A stretch of 9,247 nucleotides of DNA from Bacteroides sp. (lineage in GTDB: Bacteria > Bacteroidota > Bacteroidia > Bacteroidales > Bacteroidaceae): NCBI GenBank assembly GCA_030151635.1, contig JASLDF010000210.1:1-9247 (forward strand), in the 5' to 3' direction. Shown here one piece after another: positions 1 to 6,732 of the stretch; the first letter of the stretch is position 1, and every line of letters begins with the position of its first letter. The notes under the pieces were generated by a model. The model saw only the letters and a program-made list of their open reading frames with translations, had not been told where the DNA came from and made no database searches. A program made the position numbers and the translations under genes.

Positions 1-934
1 CACAGACTACAATACAATTGGTCTTTCTGAGGATGGGGCGATGGCAACAGTTATGCAGCTATTACCCTACCCTTTTCATTTATTCAACCGTCAACTCCCA
101 TCGGCTTATGTTTCTGGTGCATGTACAAATCCAGAATACCGTAACAAAGGGCTAATGAGTAAACTCCTTAAAAAAGGATTAAACTCTTTAAATGACACTG
201 GAATTCCTATCTGCACACTTATTCCAGCAAATGACTGGCTTTATGGATATTATAGACATAGTGGATTTGAAACCGTATTTTTCAATACAACTACTTCATT
301 CGATTTCAAGAAAAAAATATCGACAGAACAATATTCACTTATTGTAGAAGATACTTATTCTCCTAAAGCGTATGAGTTTTTGGAAAAATGTTTGACGAGT
401 TATCCATGCTCTATCCTTCATACAAAAGATGATTATGAAGTTATTCTTGAAGATTTAAGACTAGCAAATGGCAAAGTGTTTCTCCTATCTGAATTTGGAC
501 AAGTCGTAGCAATAGCTATAGCCTATTTCAATTCTGAAGATGGATCAATACACATTAACGAGCTTCAGAATATTACTAGAGAAGCCAAAGATGCAATACT
601 CAGCCTAATCTCTAACCATTTTAACACTTCACATTTCATGCATACTCATGCTGCGACAGCTCAAAGTACAGAACAATATGGCATGTTGAGAATCGTGAAG
701 GCTCAAGATGTCCTAGAAGTATTTGCAAAAGCAAAACCAGAGATGTGCACACAGTTTTACCTCGAAGATGATATTATCAAAGCAAATCAGGGCATTTATA
801 ATGTTGAACAGGGAAAAGTTAGTTTTGAGGCAGTTAAAGAACAACCTTCAGGTGTTGAAAAATGGAGCATAGAAAAGCTAGCATCAGAATTATTTAAACC
901 ACTACAACCCTATATGAGTCTTATGTTAGATTAA
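1..934 (+). CDS. GNAT family N-acetyltransferase (Eis-like layout), 5' end cut by window
   Basis: Predicted acetyl-CoA-dependent acyltransferase of the cytosol; the substrate is unknown. The frame is open back to base 2 and the 13 residues before the first ATG (base 41) read like the second strand of a GNAT fold (TIGLSEDGAMATVMQLLP), so the true start probably lies upstream and 41 is probably internal. Counting from the ATG at 41, the acetyl-CoA loop is YRNKGLM at residues 33-39, preceded by a beta strand ending SGACTNP (25-31). This is the R-x-x-G-x-x form used by Eis-like enzymes. A second, GNAT-like middle part follows. The C-terminal stretch from about residue 216 (GMLRIVKAQDVLEVF) resembles the SCP2-like tail of Eis-type acetyltransferases. 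It converges with cdaA across a 12-bp gap. The GNAT call is strong. The Eis-like domain order is from memory of the family, and a resistance role should not be assumed. Confidence 0.85.
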   Translation, partial: TDYNTIGLSEDGAMATVMQLLPYPFHLFNRQLPSAYVSGACTNPEYRNKGLMSKLLKKGLNSLNDTGIPICTLIPANDWLYGYYRHSGFETVFFNTTTSFDFKKKISTEQYSLIVEDTYSPKAYEFLEKCLTSYPCSILHTKDDYEVILEDLRLANGKVFLLSEFGQVVAIAIAYFNSEDGSIHINELQNITREAKDAILSLISNHFNTSHFMHTHAATAQSTEQYGMLRIVKAQDVLEVFAKAKPEMCTQFYLEDDIIKANQGIYNVEQGKVSFEAVKEQPSGVEKWSIEKLASELFKPLQPYMSLMLD

Positions 935-946
935 GGCTAATGGTTA

Positions 947-1711
947 TCAATCATCACTAGTTAACATCCCCTCTAGCTCTTCCGCACTAAGTTTTAAGTA
1001 AAACTGACCTTTATAGGCTACAGATATAGAGCCTGTTTCTTCAGAAACAACCAAAGCCATTGCATCCGTTTCTTGAGAAATACCCATAGCTGCACGATGT
1101 CTTAAACCAAGGTCCTTAGGAATATTACGGTCATGAGATACCGGTAGAATACAACCTGCTGCACGAATAATTTTACTATTTACAACCATTGCACCATCGT
1201 GTAGAGGACTATTTTTAAAGAAGATATTTTCTATCAATCGTTGATTTATAATAGCATCGATCTCTTCACCAGTATCAACAACATCATCCAAAGGATAAGT
1301 TTTCTCCATTACAATAAGCGCCCCTACCTTCTGTTTACTCATGTTCATACAAGCCATTACAATTGATAAAACATGATCATGATCTAAGATTTTATCATGA
1401 TGACCCGTAAAAAACTTAACCAATTTACGAACATGCCTATGCGAGCCTAGAGTCAATAGGAATTGCCTAATTTCAGCTTGAAAAAGAATTACCAGAGCCA
1501 CTGCTGCAACACTGGCTAATTGCCCAATAATTGTACCCAGCAACCTCATGCCTAGCTTTGACACGACATACCAAGTAACCACAAGCACAATAATACCAAT
1601 AAACAAGTTGATCGAGCCCGACGATTTCATCAGCTTATACGTATAGTAAAGCAAAGCAGCAACCAACAATATATCGAGTATGTCTTTTATTCCAAATTCG
1701 AGAAATCCCAT
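947..1711 (-). CDS. cdaA: Diadenylate cyclase CdaA (c-di-AMP synthase)
   Basis: Membrane-anchored enzyme that condenses two ATP into cyclic di-AMP. The 254-aa length fits the CdaA class. Three hydrophobic helices occupy roughly residues 11-30, 34-50 and 60-78. A linker and then the DAC catalytic domain follow (about 115-235), with the hallmark DGA motif at 172-174 (SPLHDGAMVV) and RHR motif at 204-206 (GLRHRAAMG). Both motifs are intact, so activity is expected. The linker holds an unusual His/Asp cluster (HHDKILDHDH, 104-113). The start lies 15 bp after the folP stop, so the two genes very probably share one transcript. No CdaR/YbbR-type regulator gene or glmM is adjacent, unlike the Firmicutes cdaA-cdaR-glmM cluster. 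In studied bacteria c-di-AMP controls K+ and osmolyte homeostasis and wall integrity; its receptors in Bacteroidota are less clear. Confidence 0.96.
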   Translation of the reverse strand: MGFLEFGIKDILDILLVAALLYYTYKLMKSSGSINLFIGIIVLVVTWYVVSKLGMRLLGTIIGQLASVAAVALVILFQAEIRQFLLTLGSHRHVRKLVKFFTGHHDKILDHDHVLSIVMACMNMSKQKVGALIVMEKTYPLDDVVDTGEEIDAIINQRLIENIFFKNSPLHDGAMVVNSKIIRAAGCILPVSHDRNIPKDLGLRHRAAMGISQETDAMALVVSEETGSISVAYKGQFYLKLSAEELEGMLTSDD

Positions 1712-1726
1712 AATAACAAGAATTAA

Positions 1727-2584
1727 TTAGTAAGGTCTGTTGTTTTTAACTGCCGATACTAGTTTTACTGTTTCAACAGCCTCTTTCACATCATGAACAC
1801 GCAATATATTTGCTCCACGATCAAGAGCCATAGTATTTAAAATAGAAGTGCCATTCAACGACTCTTCTGGAGTAGTCCCAAGATACTTATAAATCATTGA
1901 TTTTCGAGATACACCTACCAATACTGGCAATTCAAAAATCTTAAATTCATCTAGAACAGATAAAAGCTCATAGTTGTTTTCAACAGTCTTCGCAAAACCA
2001 AAGCCCGGATCCACAATTAAATCCTTAACACCAAGCTCATTCAATTCTCCAATTTTCATTGCAAAGTACTGAAACACCTCTTTAATGAAGTTGTCGTAAT
2101 GAATCTCTTTCTGCATATTCTGTGGTGTTCCTTTCATGTGCATCATAATATACGGAACATTCAAATGAGCCATAGTCTTAAACATATCCTTATCCATTTC
2201 ACCGGCAGAAATATCATTTACAATAGCCACCCCATATTCTTCGACACACATTTTAGCAACATCAGCTCTAAAGGTATCAACAGAAACAATAGCATCTGGC
2301 AACTCTCTAAAAATGATAGTCAAGCCAGAGCGCAAACGATTCATCTCTTCATCTACCGATACATTATCCGCATTCGGTCTAGACGAATAGGCACCCACAT
2401 CAATCATCGTTCCACCCTCTGTTTTGATTTGGCGTACACGGTTTCGGATTGACTCTTCCGTTTGCACACGACTCTTCGAGTAGAATGAATCGGGAGTTAA
2501 ATTTAAGATTCCCATAACCTGAGGGCTATTTAAATCAAGTAACTTACCATTCACATTTATGTATTTAGAAGCGATGTTAGCCAT
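1727..2584 (-). CDS. folP: Dihydropteroate synthase
   Basis: Cytosolic folate-pathway enzyme that joins p-aminobenzoate to 6-hydroxymethyl-dihydropterin pyrophosphate; it is the sulfonamide target. The 285-aa protein is full length for the TIM-barrel family. Visible signatures in order: VMGILNLTPDSF (23-34), IDVGAYSSRP (61-70), VSVDTF (100-105), VNDISAG (122-128), DPGFGFAKT (192-200), VGVSRKSM (223-230, with the conserved Ser-Arg-Lys) and the C-terminal RVHDV (262-266). The active-site loop reads SSRPNA where the common form is STRPGA, so Asn71 replaces the usual Gly. There is no Phe-Gly insertion of the kind found in Sul enzymes. The ATG at 2584 gives a normal N-terminus and lies just downstream of a minus-strand TACATTTG element. 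It is the first gene of a two-gene operon with cdaA. Confidence 0.97.
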   Translation of the reverse strand: MANIASKYINVNGKLLDLNSPQVMGILNLTPDSFYSKSRVQTEESIRNRVRQIKTEGGTMIDVGAYSSRPNADNVSVDEEMNRLRSGLTIIFRELPDAIVSVDTFRADVAKMCVEEYGVAIVNDISAGEMDKDMFKTMAHLNVPYIMMHMKGTPQNMQKEIHYDNFIKEVFQYFAMKIGELNELGVKDLIVDPGFGFAKTVENNYELLSVLDEFKIFELPVLVGVSRKSMIYKYLGTTPEESLNGTSILNTMALDRGANILRVHDVKEAVETVKLVSAVKNNRPY

Positions 2585-2606
2585 TATTGCAAATATTTGG
2601 TTCCTA

Positions 2607-2614
2607 CAAATGTA
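2607..2614 (-). promoter_or_regulatory. Candidate -7 promoter element for folP-cdaA
   Basis: On the minus strand these bases read TACATTTG, an exact match to the Bacteroidota -7 consensus TAnnTTTG, ending 22 bp before the folP ATG. A matching TTG element at the expected 19-21 bp upstream is not visible, so support rests on one element and its position. Confidence 0.4.
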
Positions 2615-2713
2615 ACTAAAATTACCAATCTTAACCTTCAGTTTTCAAGAAATCCACCCAATAGAAGTTCTCTTTACTCAATAAATAAAATAAGATATTT
2701 AAGAATGTAGATA

Positions 2714-2744
2714 TTGCTGTTTGCACAAAGTAAATGTACATTTG
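2714..2744 (+). promoter_or_regulatory. Candidate Bacteroidota-type promoter for murF
   Basis: The -7 element TACATTTG (2737-2744) matches TAnnTTTG exactly. A TTG at 2714-2716 sits 20 bp upstream, the spacing expected for the -33 element. Transcription would start near 2750, giving a leader of roughly 15-20 nt before the murF ATG at 2768. The -7 element overlaps a 12-bp palindrome. Confidence 0.5.
2732..2743. repeat. Perfect 12-bp palindrome over the murF -7 element
   Basis: AAATGTACATTT is identical to its reverse complement and covers most of the murF -7 element. Read on the minus strand it gives TACATTTA, one base off the same consensus. It could be a repressor half-site pair or just a by-product of an A/T-rich promoter. 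Its function is unknown. Confidence 0.4.
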
Positions 2745-2767
2745 TGTATTAATAAATTTAGCTAGAT

Positions 2768-4069
2768 ATGAATATTGACTCCTTGTATCAAATTTACCTT
2801 GAGTGTAATAATCAAGTTTCCACAGATAGTAGAAACTGCCCAATAAACTCATTATTCTTCGCCTTGAAAGGGGATAATTTTGATGGTAATAAATATGCCG
2901 ACTCAGCACTATCAAACGGTGCATCTTATGCCGTTATTGACAACGAAGCCTATAAGAAGGACAATCGATATATTGTGGTAGAAAACACCCTTGAAAGTCT
3001 ACAACAACTAGCAAATTTCCACAGAAAGAAACTCGGAACACCTATTATTGGAATTACCGGAACAAATGGTAAAACCACAACAAAAGAATTAATAGCTGCT
3101 GTTCTTACTAAAAAATACAAGATTCAGTTTACTAAAGGGAATTTGAACAACCATATTGGAGTGCCATTGACTCTACTCAGCATACGCCCAGAACATGAGC
3201 TTGCTGTAGTTGAAATGGGGGCCAACCACTTGGGGGAAATCAAATTTCTAACCAATATTGTAGAGCCGAACTACGGTATCATTACAAACGTGGGTAAAGC
3301 ACACTTGGAAGGTTTTGGATCCTTTGAGGGTGTTATAAAAACCAAAAGTGAGTTATACGACTACCTAAGGGAACAAAAGGATGGTGTTGTATTCGTGGAT
3401 GCGGACAACGATATTCTATCTAAAAAAGTTGAAGGCATTGCACATATTCAAACCTATGGCACTACTAATATAGCCGAGGTCATTGCCCATCCAAATTCAA
3501 AAGCATTTACATTAGAATTTGAGTGGAATAAAAAGCAGAACAAAGAAGTACATCACATCAAAACACAACTGATAGGTAATTACAACTTATCAAATGCGTT
3601 GGCTGCAGTAACAATTGGATTATATTTTGAAGTACCTGCTGAAGATATCGACACAGCTCTTACACAGTACGAGCCTAATAACAACCGTTCTCAAGCTAAA
3701 AAAACAGAAAAAAACCAATTAATTATTGATGCCTACAATGCTAACCCTACCAGCATGATGGCAGCTCTTACCAATTTCGCCAAAATAGAAGCACAAAACA
3801 AAGTAGTCATCTTAGGTGATATGAAAGAACTTGGTAAAGATAGCTTGGAAGAACATCAAAAGATTGTAAACTATCTTACAAGTGAATCAACTATACAAAA
3901 AGTTATTTTGGTAGGAGATGAGTTTTCTAGTTTAGACAGCTACTTTGAACACTACAAAAACGTAGAAGAACTTCGAATTATATTAAAAAGTGCCCCACTT
4001 GCAGACAAAACAATCCTAATTAAAGGCTCTAACAGCATTAAATTAGCTTCGATAATCGACGAACTATAG
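2768..4069 (+). CDS. murF: UDP-MurNAc-tripeptide:D-alanyl-D-alanine ligase MurF
   Basis: ATP-dependent cytosolic ligase that adds D-Ala-D-Ala to the UDP-MurNAc tripeptide, the last cytoplasmic step in building the peptidoglycan pentapeptide. The 433-aa protein has the three-domain Mur ligase layout. The N-terminal substrate domain (about 1-90) is followed by the ATPase domain with P-loop GITGTNGKTTT (95-105), NNHIGVPLT (127-135), VVEMGANHLGEI (147-158) and ITNVGKAHLEGFGS (172-185). The C-terminal domain carries NRSQ (306-309), IDAYNANPTSM (320-330) and VILGDMKELG (347-356), the set typical of MurF rather than MurC/D/E. The ATG at 2768 follows the candidate promoter closely, with no Shine-Dalgarno sequence, as is usual in Bacteroidota. 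It stands alone as a transcription unit, outside the mur/dcw cluster. Its last 32 bp overlap the end of the convergent VanZ-like gene. Confidence 0.96.
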   Translation: MNIDSLYQIYLECNNQVSTDSRNCPINSLFFALKGDNFDGNKYADSALSNGASYAVIDNEAYKKDNRYIVVENTLESLQQLANFHRKKLGTPIIGITGTNGKTTTKELIAAVLTKKYKIQFTKGNLNNHIGVPLTLLSIRPEHELAVVEMGANHLGEIKFLTNIVEPNYGIITNVGKAHLEGFGSFEGVIKTKSELYDYLREQKDGVVFVDADNDILSKKVEGIAHIQTYGTTNIAEVIAHPNSKAFTLEFEWNKKQNKEVHHIKTQLIGNYNLSNALAAVTIGLYFEVPAEDIDTALTQYEPNNNRSQAKKTEKNQLIIDAYNANPTSMMAALTNFAKIEAQNKVVILGDMKELGKDSLEEHQKIVNYLTSESTIQKVILVGDEFSSLDSYFEHYKNVEELRIILKSAPLADKTILIKGSNSIKLASIIDEL

Positions 4070-4451
4070 TTTGATACCAATTCTTCTTACGAAGTATAAA
4101 ATAAAACAGACAACTCGCAGATAGCGCACCTAAGCTGTTTGCGAGGAAGTCTAACCACTCTCCTCCACGGTAGGTTGTACAATATTCTTGCAATAACTCA
4201 ATTATACCACTCACCAAGATAGGCAATAAACAACCAATAAACCATCCTAAATTAACACGAGAGTCATTCTTCTTTCGACGAAGAAAGTCGAACCACAACA
4301 CCGATGCAAATCCAAAATACATGGTAAAATGGACCAATTTATCCAAATGGGGTATTGAAACCTCACCAATAGAGGGAGGCTTAAAGAAAGATAAGTAACA
4401 AATTATCAGAAATATACCTATCAATAAAATATAATGTTTTAATTTTAGCAT
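4038..4451 (-). CDS. VanZ-like family membrane protein
   Basis: Small (137 aa) integral membrane protein with about four hydrophobic helices (roughly 6-22, 40-57, 68-84 and 103-120). The VanZ-family marks are present: DKLVHFTMYFGFA (37-49) at the start of helix 2, and ELLQEY (85-90) followed by RGGEWLDFLANSLGAL (95-110). The family is named after VanZ, linked to teicoplanin resistance, but most members are of unknown function and nothing here shows a resistance role. The 3' end overlaps murF by 32 bp tail-to-tail. Its 5' end lies 38 bp from the divergent helix-hairpin-helix gene, so a promoter must sit in that gap or inside the neighbouring gene. I could not identify a convincing one. Family call firm, function unknown. 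Confidence 0.88.
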   Translation of the reverse strand: MLKLKHYILLIGIFLIICYLSFFKPPSIGEVSIPHLDKLVHFTMYFGFASVLWFDFLRRKKNDSRVNLGWFIGCLLPILVSGIIELLQEYCTTYRGGEWLDFLANSLGALSASCLFYFILRKKNWYQTIVRRLSKLI

Positions 4452-4489
4452 AATTAATCGTTCAAATTAGACTTAACCTAAATTTTAAA

Positions 4490-5371
4490 ATGTTTCACAA
4501 GTTCTTTTATTTTAGAAGACGAGAGCGTGCTGCAATAATTATTTTGCTACTTATCGTCACCATAACCATTATCTTACTTAATATTGATTTCAAATCAAAG
4601 CGAACAGACACTACAGCACAATTCGAAAAAACCCTCCAAGAATATCAAAATCATCTTGGCGAACAAAAGCGAAAACAAAAAAATACAATCAAGCCTCTAC
4701 TCAGTTTTAACCCCAATAGTGATACCCTAGACGAGCTTATTGAAAAAGGAGTATCTCAGCCAATTGCAAAAAACATTGTAAACTACAGATCAAAAGGGGG
4801 CAAGTACACGATTAAGAGTGATTTAAAACGTCTGTACTCAATCAACGATTCAACTTATGAACAGTTAGAGCCGCATATCCTTCTTCCCAATACGAAAGCT
4901 AGTTTCAATAAAAACAAAGGTAAACAAAAGCAAACTAAACCTTCAAAGCCTACCTATACCAAAGCATTCAAATATCCTGAAGGGACACATATCAGCCTAA
5001 ATGCAGTTGATACGACAGAGCTTGTCAAGATTCCTAAAATAGGAGTTTATACAGCTCAAAAGATAGTTAAGTACCGAAATCGTTTAGGAGGATTCCATTC
5101 AATAGAACAATTCCAAGACATCGACCTTACTCCCGAAGAATTTAAAGATTGGTTTACAATCGACACTACCCTCATTCACAAAACAAATATTAACTCGGCT
5201 ACATTTAAAGAACTTCTAAAGCATCCATATCTAAGTTATGAACAGGTTAGTGGTATTTTTCAAGTCAAACGAAAACAAGGCAATTTAAAAAGTTTTAAAC
5301 AGCTTAAATTACTAGAATCATTTACTACTGATGACTTAAACAGACTCAACATTTACTTCTTTTGTCAATAA
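4490..5371 (+). CDS. Membrane-anchored protein with three ComEA-like helix-hairpin-helix repeats
   Basis: A 293-aa protein with a basic N-terminus (FRRRER), one transmembrane helix (about 14-31) and the rest soluble, probably a type II anchor facing the periplasm. A charged region with coiled-coil potential (40-66) leads to three HhH units. HhH1 starts about residue 72 (FNPNSDTLDELIEKG, then IVNYRSKGG 96-104). HhH2 starts about 169 (SLNAVDTTELVKIPKIG, then IVKYRNRLGG 192-201). HhH3 starts about 232 (TNINSATFKELLKHPYL). A Lys-rich linker (141-161) separates units 1 and 2. HhH units of ComEA bind double-stranded DNA, so DNA capture at the cell surface is possible but unproven; no other competence gene is in the window. 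Unit 3 lacks the hairpin glycine pattern of unit 2 and may be degenerate. It overlaps lolD by 36 bp at the 3' end. Confidence 0.85.
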   Translation: MFHKFFYFRRRERAAIIILLLIVTITIILLNIDFKSKRTDTTAQFEKTLQEYQNHLGEQKRKQKNTIKPLLSFNPNSDTLDELIEKGVSQPIAKNIVNYRSKGGKYTIKSDLKRLYSINDSTYEQLEPHILLPNTKASFNKNKGKQKQTKPSKPTYTKAFKYPEGTHISLNAVDTTELVKIPKIGVYTAQKIVKYRNRLGGFHSIEQFQDIDLTPEEFKDWFTIDTTLIHKTNINSATFKELLKHPYLSYEQVSGIFQVKRKQGNLKSFKQLKLLESFTTDDLNRLNIYFFCQ

Positions 5372-6010
5372 TCCATCAACAAGATGAATTGTTCTATCAG
5401 TTATTTGCGCCAAATTTTCATCGTGGGTTACAATAACAAACGTCTGTCCTAAACGATCACGTAAATCAAAAAACAGTTGATGAAGCTCCTCCTTATTTTT
5501 AGTATCTAAACTACCCGAAGGCTCATCAGCCAAAATAACGCTAGGATCATTTATTAAAGCTCTAGCTACGGCTACACGCTGTTTTTCCCCACCCGACAAT
5601 TCATTCGGCTTATGATCTGCCCGAGATGACAATCCCAATAAATCCAGAATCTCCAAAGCCTTTACACGTGCTTCTTTCTTTGTTTTCTTACCAATTAAAG
5701 CAGGAATCATTACGTTCTCAACGGCTGTAAATTCAGGTAAAAGCTGATGAAACTGAAATATAAATCCAATTTCTTTGTTCCTAAAATGCGCCAGATCGCT
5801 ATCATTCATCGAACTTACATCCATACCATTCAATATAATAGTACCCTCATCCGCTCTATCTAATGTGCCAATGATTTGCAATAGTGTCGTCTTGCCCGAA
5901 CCACTAGGTCCGACAATACTAACAATTTCACCCTTATTGATAGATAAATCAATTCCCTTCAACACTTTCAAAGAACCAAAGCTCTTCTGAATATTAGTCA
6001 GTTTTATCAT
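5336..6010 (-). CDS. lolD: Lipoprotein-releasing ABC transporter ATP-binding protein LolD
   Basis: Cytosolic ATPase of the LolCDE-type complex that extracts lipoproteins from the inner membrane for transfer to the outer membrane. All ABC motifs are intact: Walker A GPSGSGKTT (34-42), Q-loop Gln86, signature LSGGEKQ (138-144), Walker B VILADE (158-163) followed by the D-loop SGSLD, and the switch His196 (VTHD). The stretch FQFHQLLPEFTAVENV (85-100) is characteristic of LolD within the MacB/LolD/FtsE group. The 224-aa length is normal. No LolC/LolE permease gene is adjacent, so the partner must be encoded elsewhere. It is the last gene of the antiporter-tcdA-lolD series, starting 9 bp after tcdA. 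Its last 11 codons plus the stop overlap the 3' end of the helix-hairpin-helix gene on the other strand. A MacB- or FtsE-type role cannot be fully excluded. Confidence 0.92.
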   Translation of the reverse strand: MIKLTNIQKSFGSLKVLKGIDLSINKGEIVSIVGPSGSGKTTLLQIIGTLDRADEGTIILNGMDVSSMNDSDLAHFRNKEIGFIFQFHQLLPEFTAVENVMIPALIGKKTKKEARVKALEILDLLGLSSRADHKPNELSGGEKQRVAVARALINDPSVILADEPSGSLDTKNKEELHQLFFDLRDRLGQTFVIVTHDENLAQITDRTIHLVDGLLTKEVNVESV

Positions 6011-6019
6011 TTCTACAAA

Positions 6020-6730
6020 TTATATATTCCTTAATACATACTCGGCTAAATAACAACCAAACACAGCTGGCATATAGCTGACCGTACCACAGGTTGACTT
6101 TTTATTACGTTCATTATCAATTAAGATAATGGCCTCTTCATTGGCTATTTCAGAACTATACACTACAGGTAGTTTATAGTTTACACCCATTTTTCTCAAT
6201 CGCTTACGTACCGATCTACTTAGATGACAGTTTATTGTTTTCCAAATAGGTGCAAAAGCAACCTTGGTTATATCCGTCTTTGCACCAGCCCCCATACTTG
6301 ACACTATTTTAAAGTTACGTGCCACAGATTCCGCTATTAAATAGCACTTCGGTGCTAACGTATCAATAGCATCGACCACAAAATCATATTCTGCTCTATC
6401 CAATAATTCGCCAACGGCTTCATCTTTAATATATAAAGCCTCTGCATGAATTTTCAATTCAGGATTAATATCAAGAAAGCGAGTACGCAATAACTCTACC
6501 TTTGACAAACCAATAGAAGAATGAAGCGCAGGTAATTGCCTATTTATATTACTAGGTTGGACATCATCACCATCAACAATTGTTATTTCCCCAATTCCTG
6601 CTCGGACAATCATTTCTGCTGCGTATGCACCAACACCTCCTACACCAACAACTAACACATGTGAATCTTTTAAATGATTCATTTTATCTTCACCAAAAAG
6701 CAGTGAAGTTCTCTCTTTCCATTGATCCAT
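6020..6730 (-). CDS. tcdA: tRNA threonylcarbamoyladenosine dehydratase TcdA (CsdL/YgdL, E1-like)
   Basis: ATP-dependent enzyme of the ThiF/MoeB/E1 superfamily that cyclises the t6A37 base of ANN-decoding tRNAs to ct6A in the cytosol. The nucleotide-binding loop is GVGGVGAYAAE (29-39), followed by TIVDGDDV (50-57), SNINRQ (60-65), the conserved Lys77 (GLSKVE) and DAIDT (120-124). SMGAGAKTDITKV (145-157) and the RSVRKRLRK tract (172-180) mark the TcdA branch rather than ThiF, MoeB or HesA. The 236-aa protein is near the usual length and has no C-terminal rhodanese or Cys-rich extension. No csdA/csdE sulfur-transfer genes are next to it. Its ATG shares one base with the antiporter stop (TAATG on the minus strand), and lolD follows after 9 bp, so it is the middle gene of a likely three-gene operon. 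Confidence 0.93.
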   Translation of the reverse strand: MDQWKERTSLLFGEDKMNHLKDSHVLVVGVGGVGAYAAEMIVRAGIGEITIVDGDDVQPSNINRQLPALHSSIGLSKVELLRTRFLDINPELKIHAEALYIKDEAVGELLDRAEYDFVVDAIDTLAPKCYLIAESVARNFKIVSSMGAGAKTDITKVAFAPIWKTINCHLSRSVRKRLRKMGVNYKLPVVYSSEIANEEAIILIDNERNKKSTCGTVSYMPAVFGCYLAEYVLRNI

Positions 6731-6732
6731 TA
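6728..6732 (-). promoter_or_regulatory. TAATG stop/start overlap coupling antiporter and tcdA
   Basis: On the minus strand the antiporter stop TAA and the tcdA start ATG share one base. This layout usually means translational coupling by re-initiation and supports both the tcdA start and one shared transcript. Confidence 0.6.

Noticed and set aside
2099..2452. Plus-strand open frame of 117 codons
   Set aside because: It lies fully inside folP on the opposite strand, whose conserved motifs are all intact; the translated product has no recognisable domain.
2720..2723. TTTG as the -33 element of the murF promoter
   Set aside because: Only 13 bp separates it from the -7 element; the TTG at 2714-2716 has the expected 20-bp spacing.
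2631..2924. Minus-strand open frame of 97 codons over the folP-murF intergenic region and the start of murF
   Set aside because: It starts antisense inside murF coding sequence, runs through both candidate promoter regions and shows no known family pattern.
4074..4100. Possible terminator hairpin after murF (CTTC-TTAC-GAAG)
   Set aside because: A four-base stem with no T-run, inside the VanZ-like coding sequence; too weak to support.
4038..4451. Glycopeptide resistance gene
   Set aside because: Only the general VanZ family fold is present; there are no vanA/vanH/vanX or regulator genes nearby, and most family members have no known resistance role.
4452..4489. Divergent promoter in the 38-bp gap between the VanZ-like and helix-hairpin-helix genes
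   Set aside because: Only partial TAnnTTTG matches (for example TAAATTTT at 4479-4486, too close to the ATG) and no -33 partner at correct spacing.
5775..5990. Plus-strand open frame of 71 codons
   Set aside because: Antisense shadow within lolD, covering the Walker A region.
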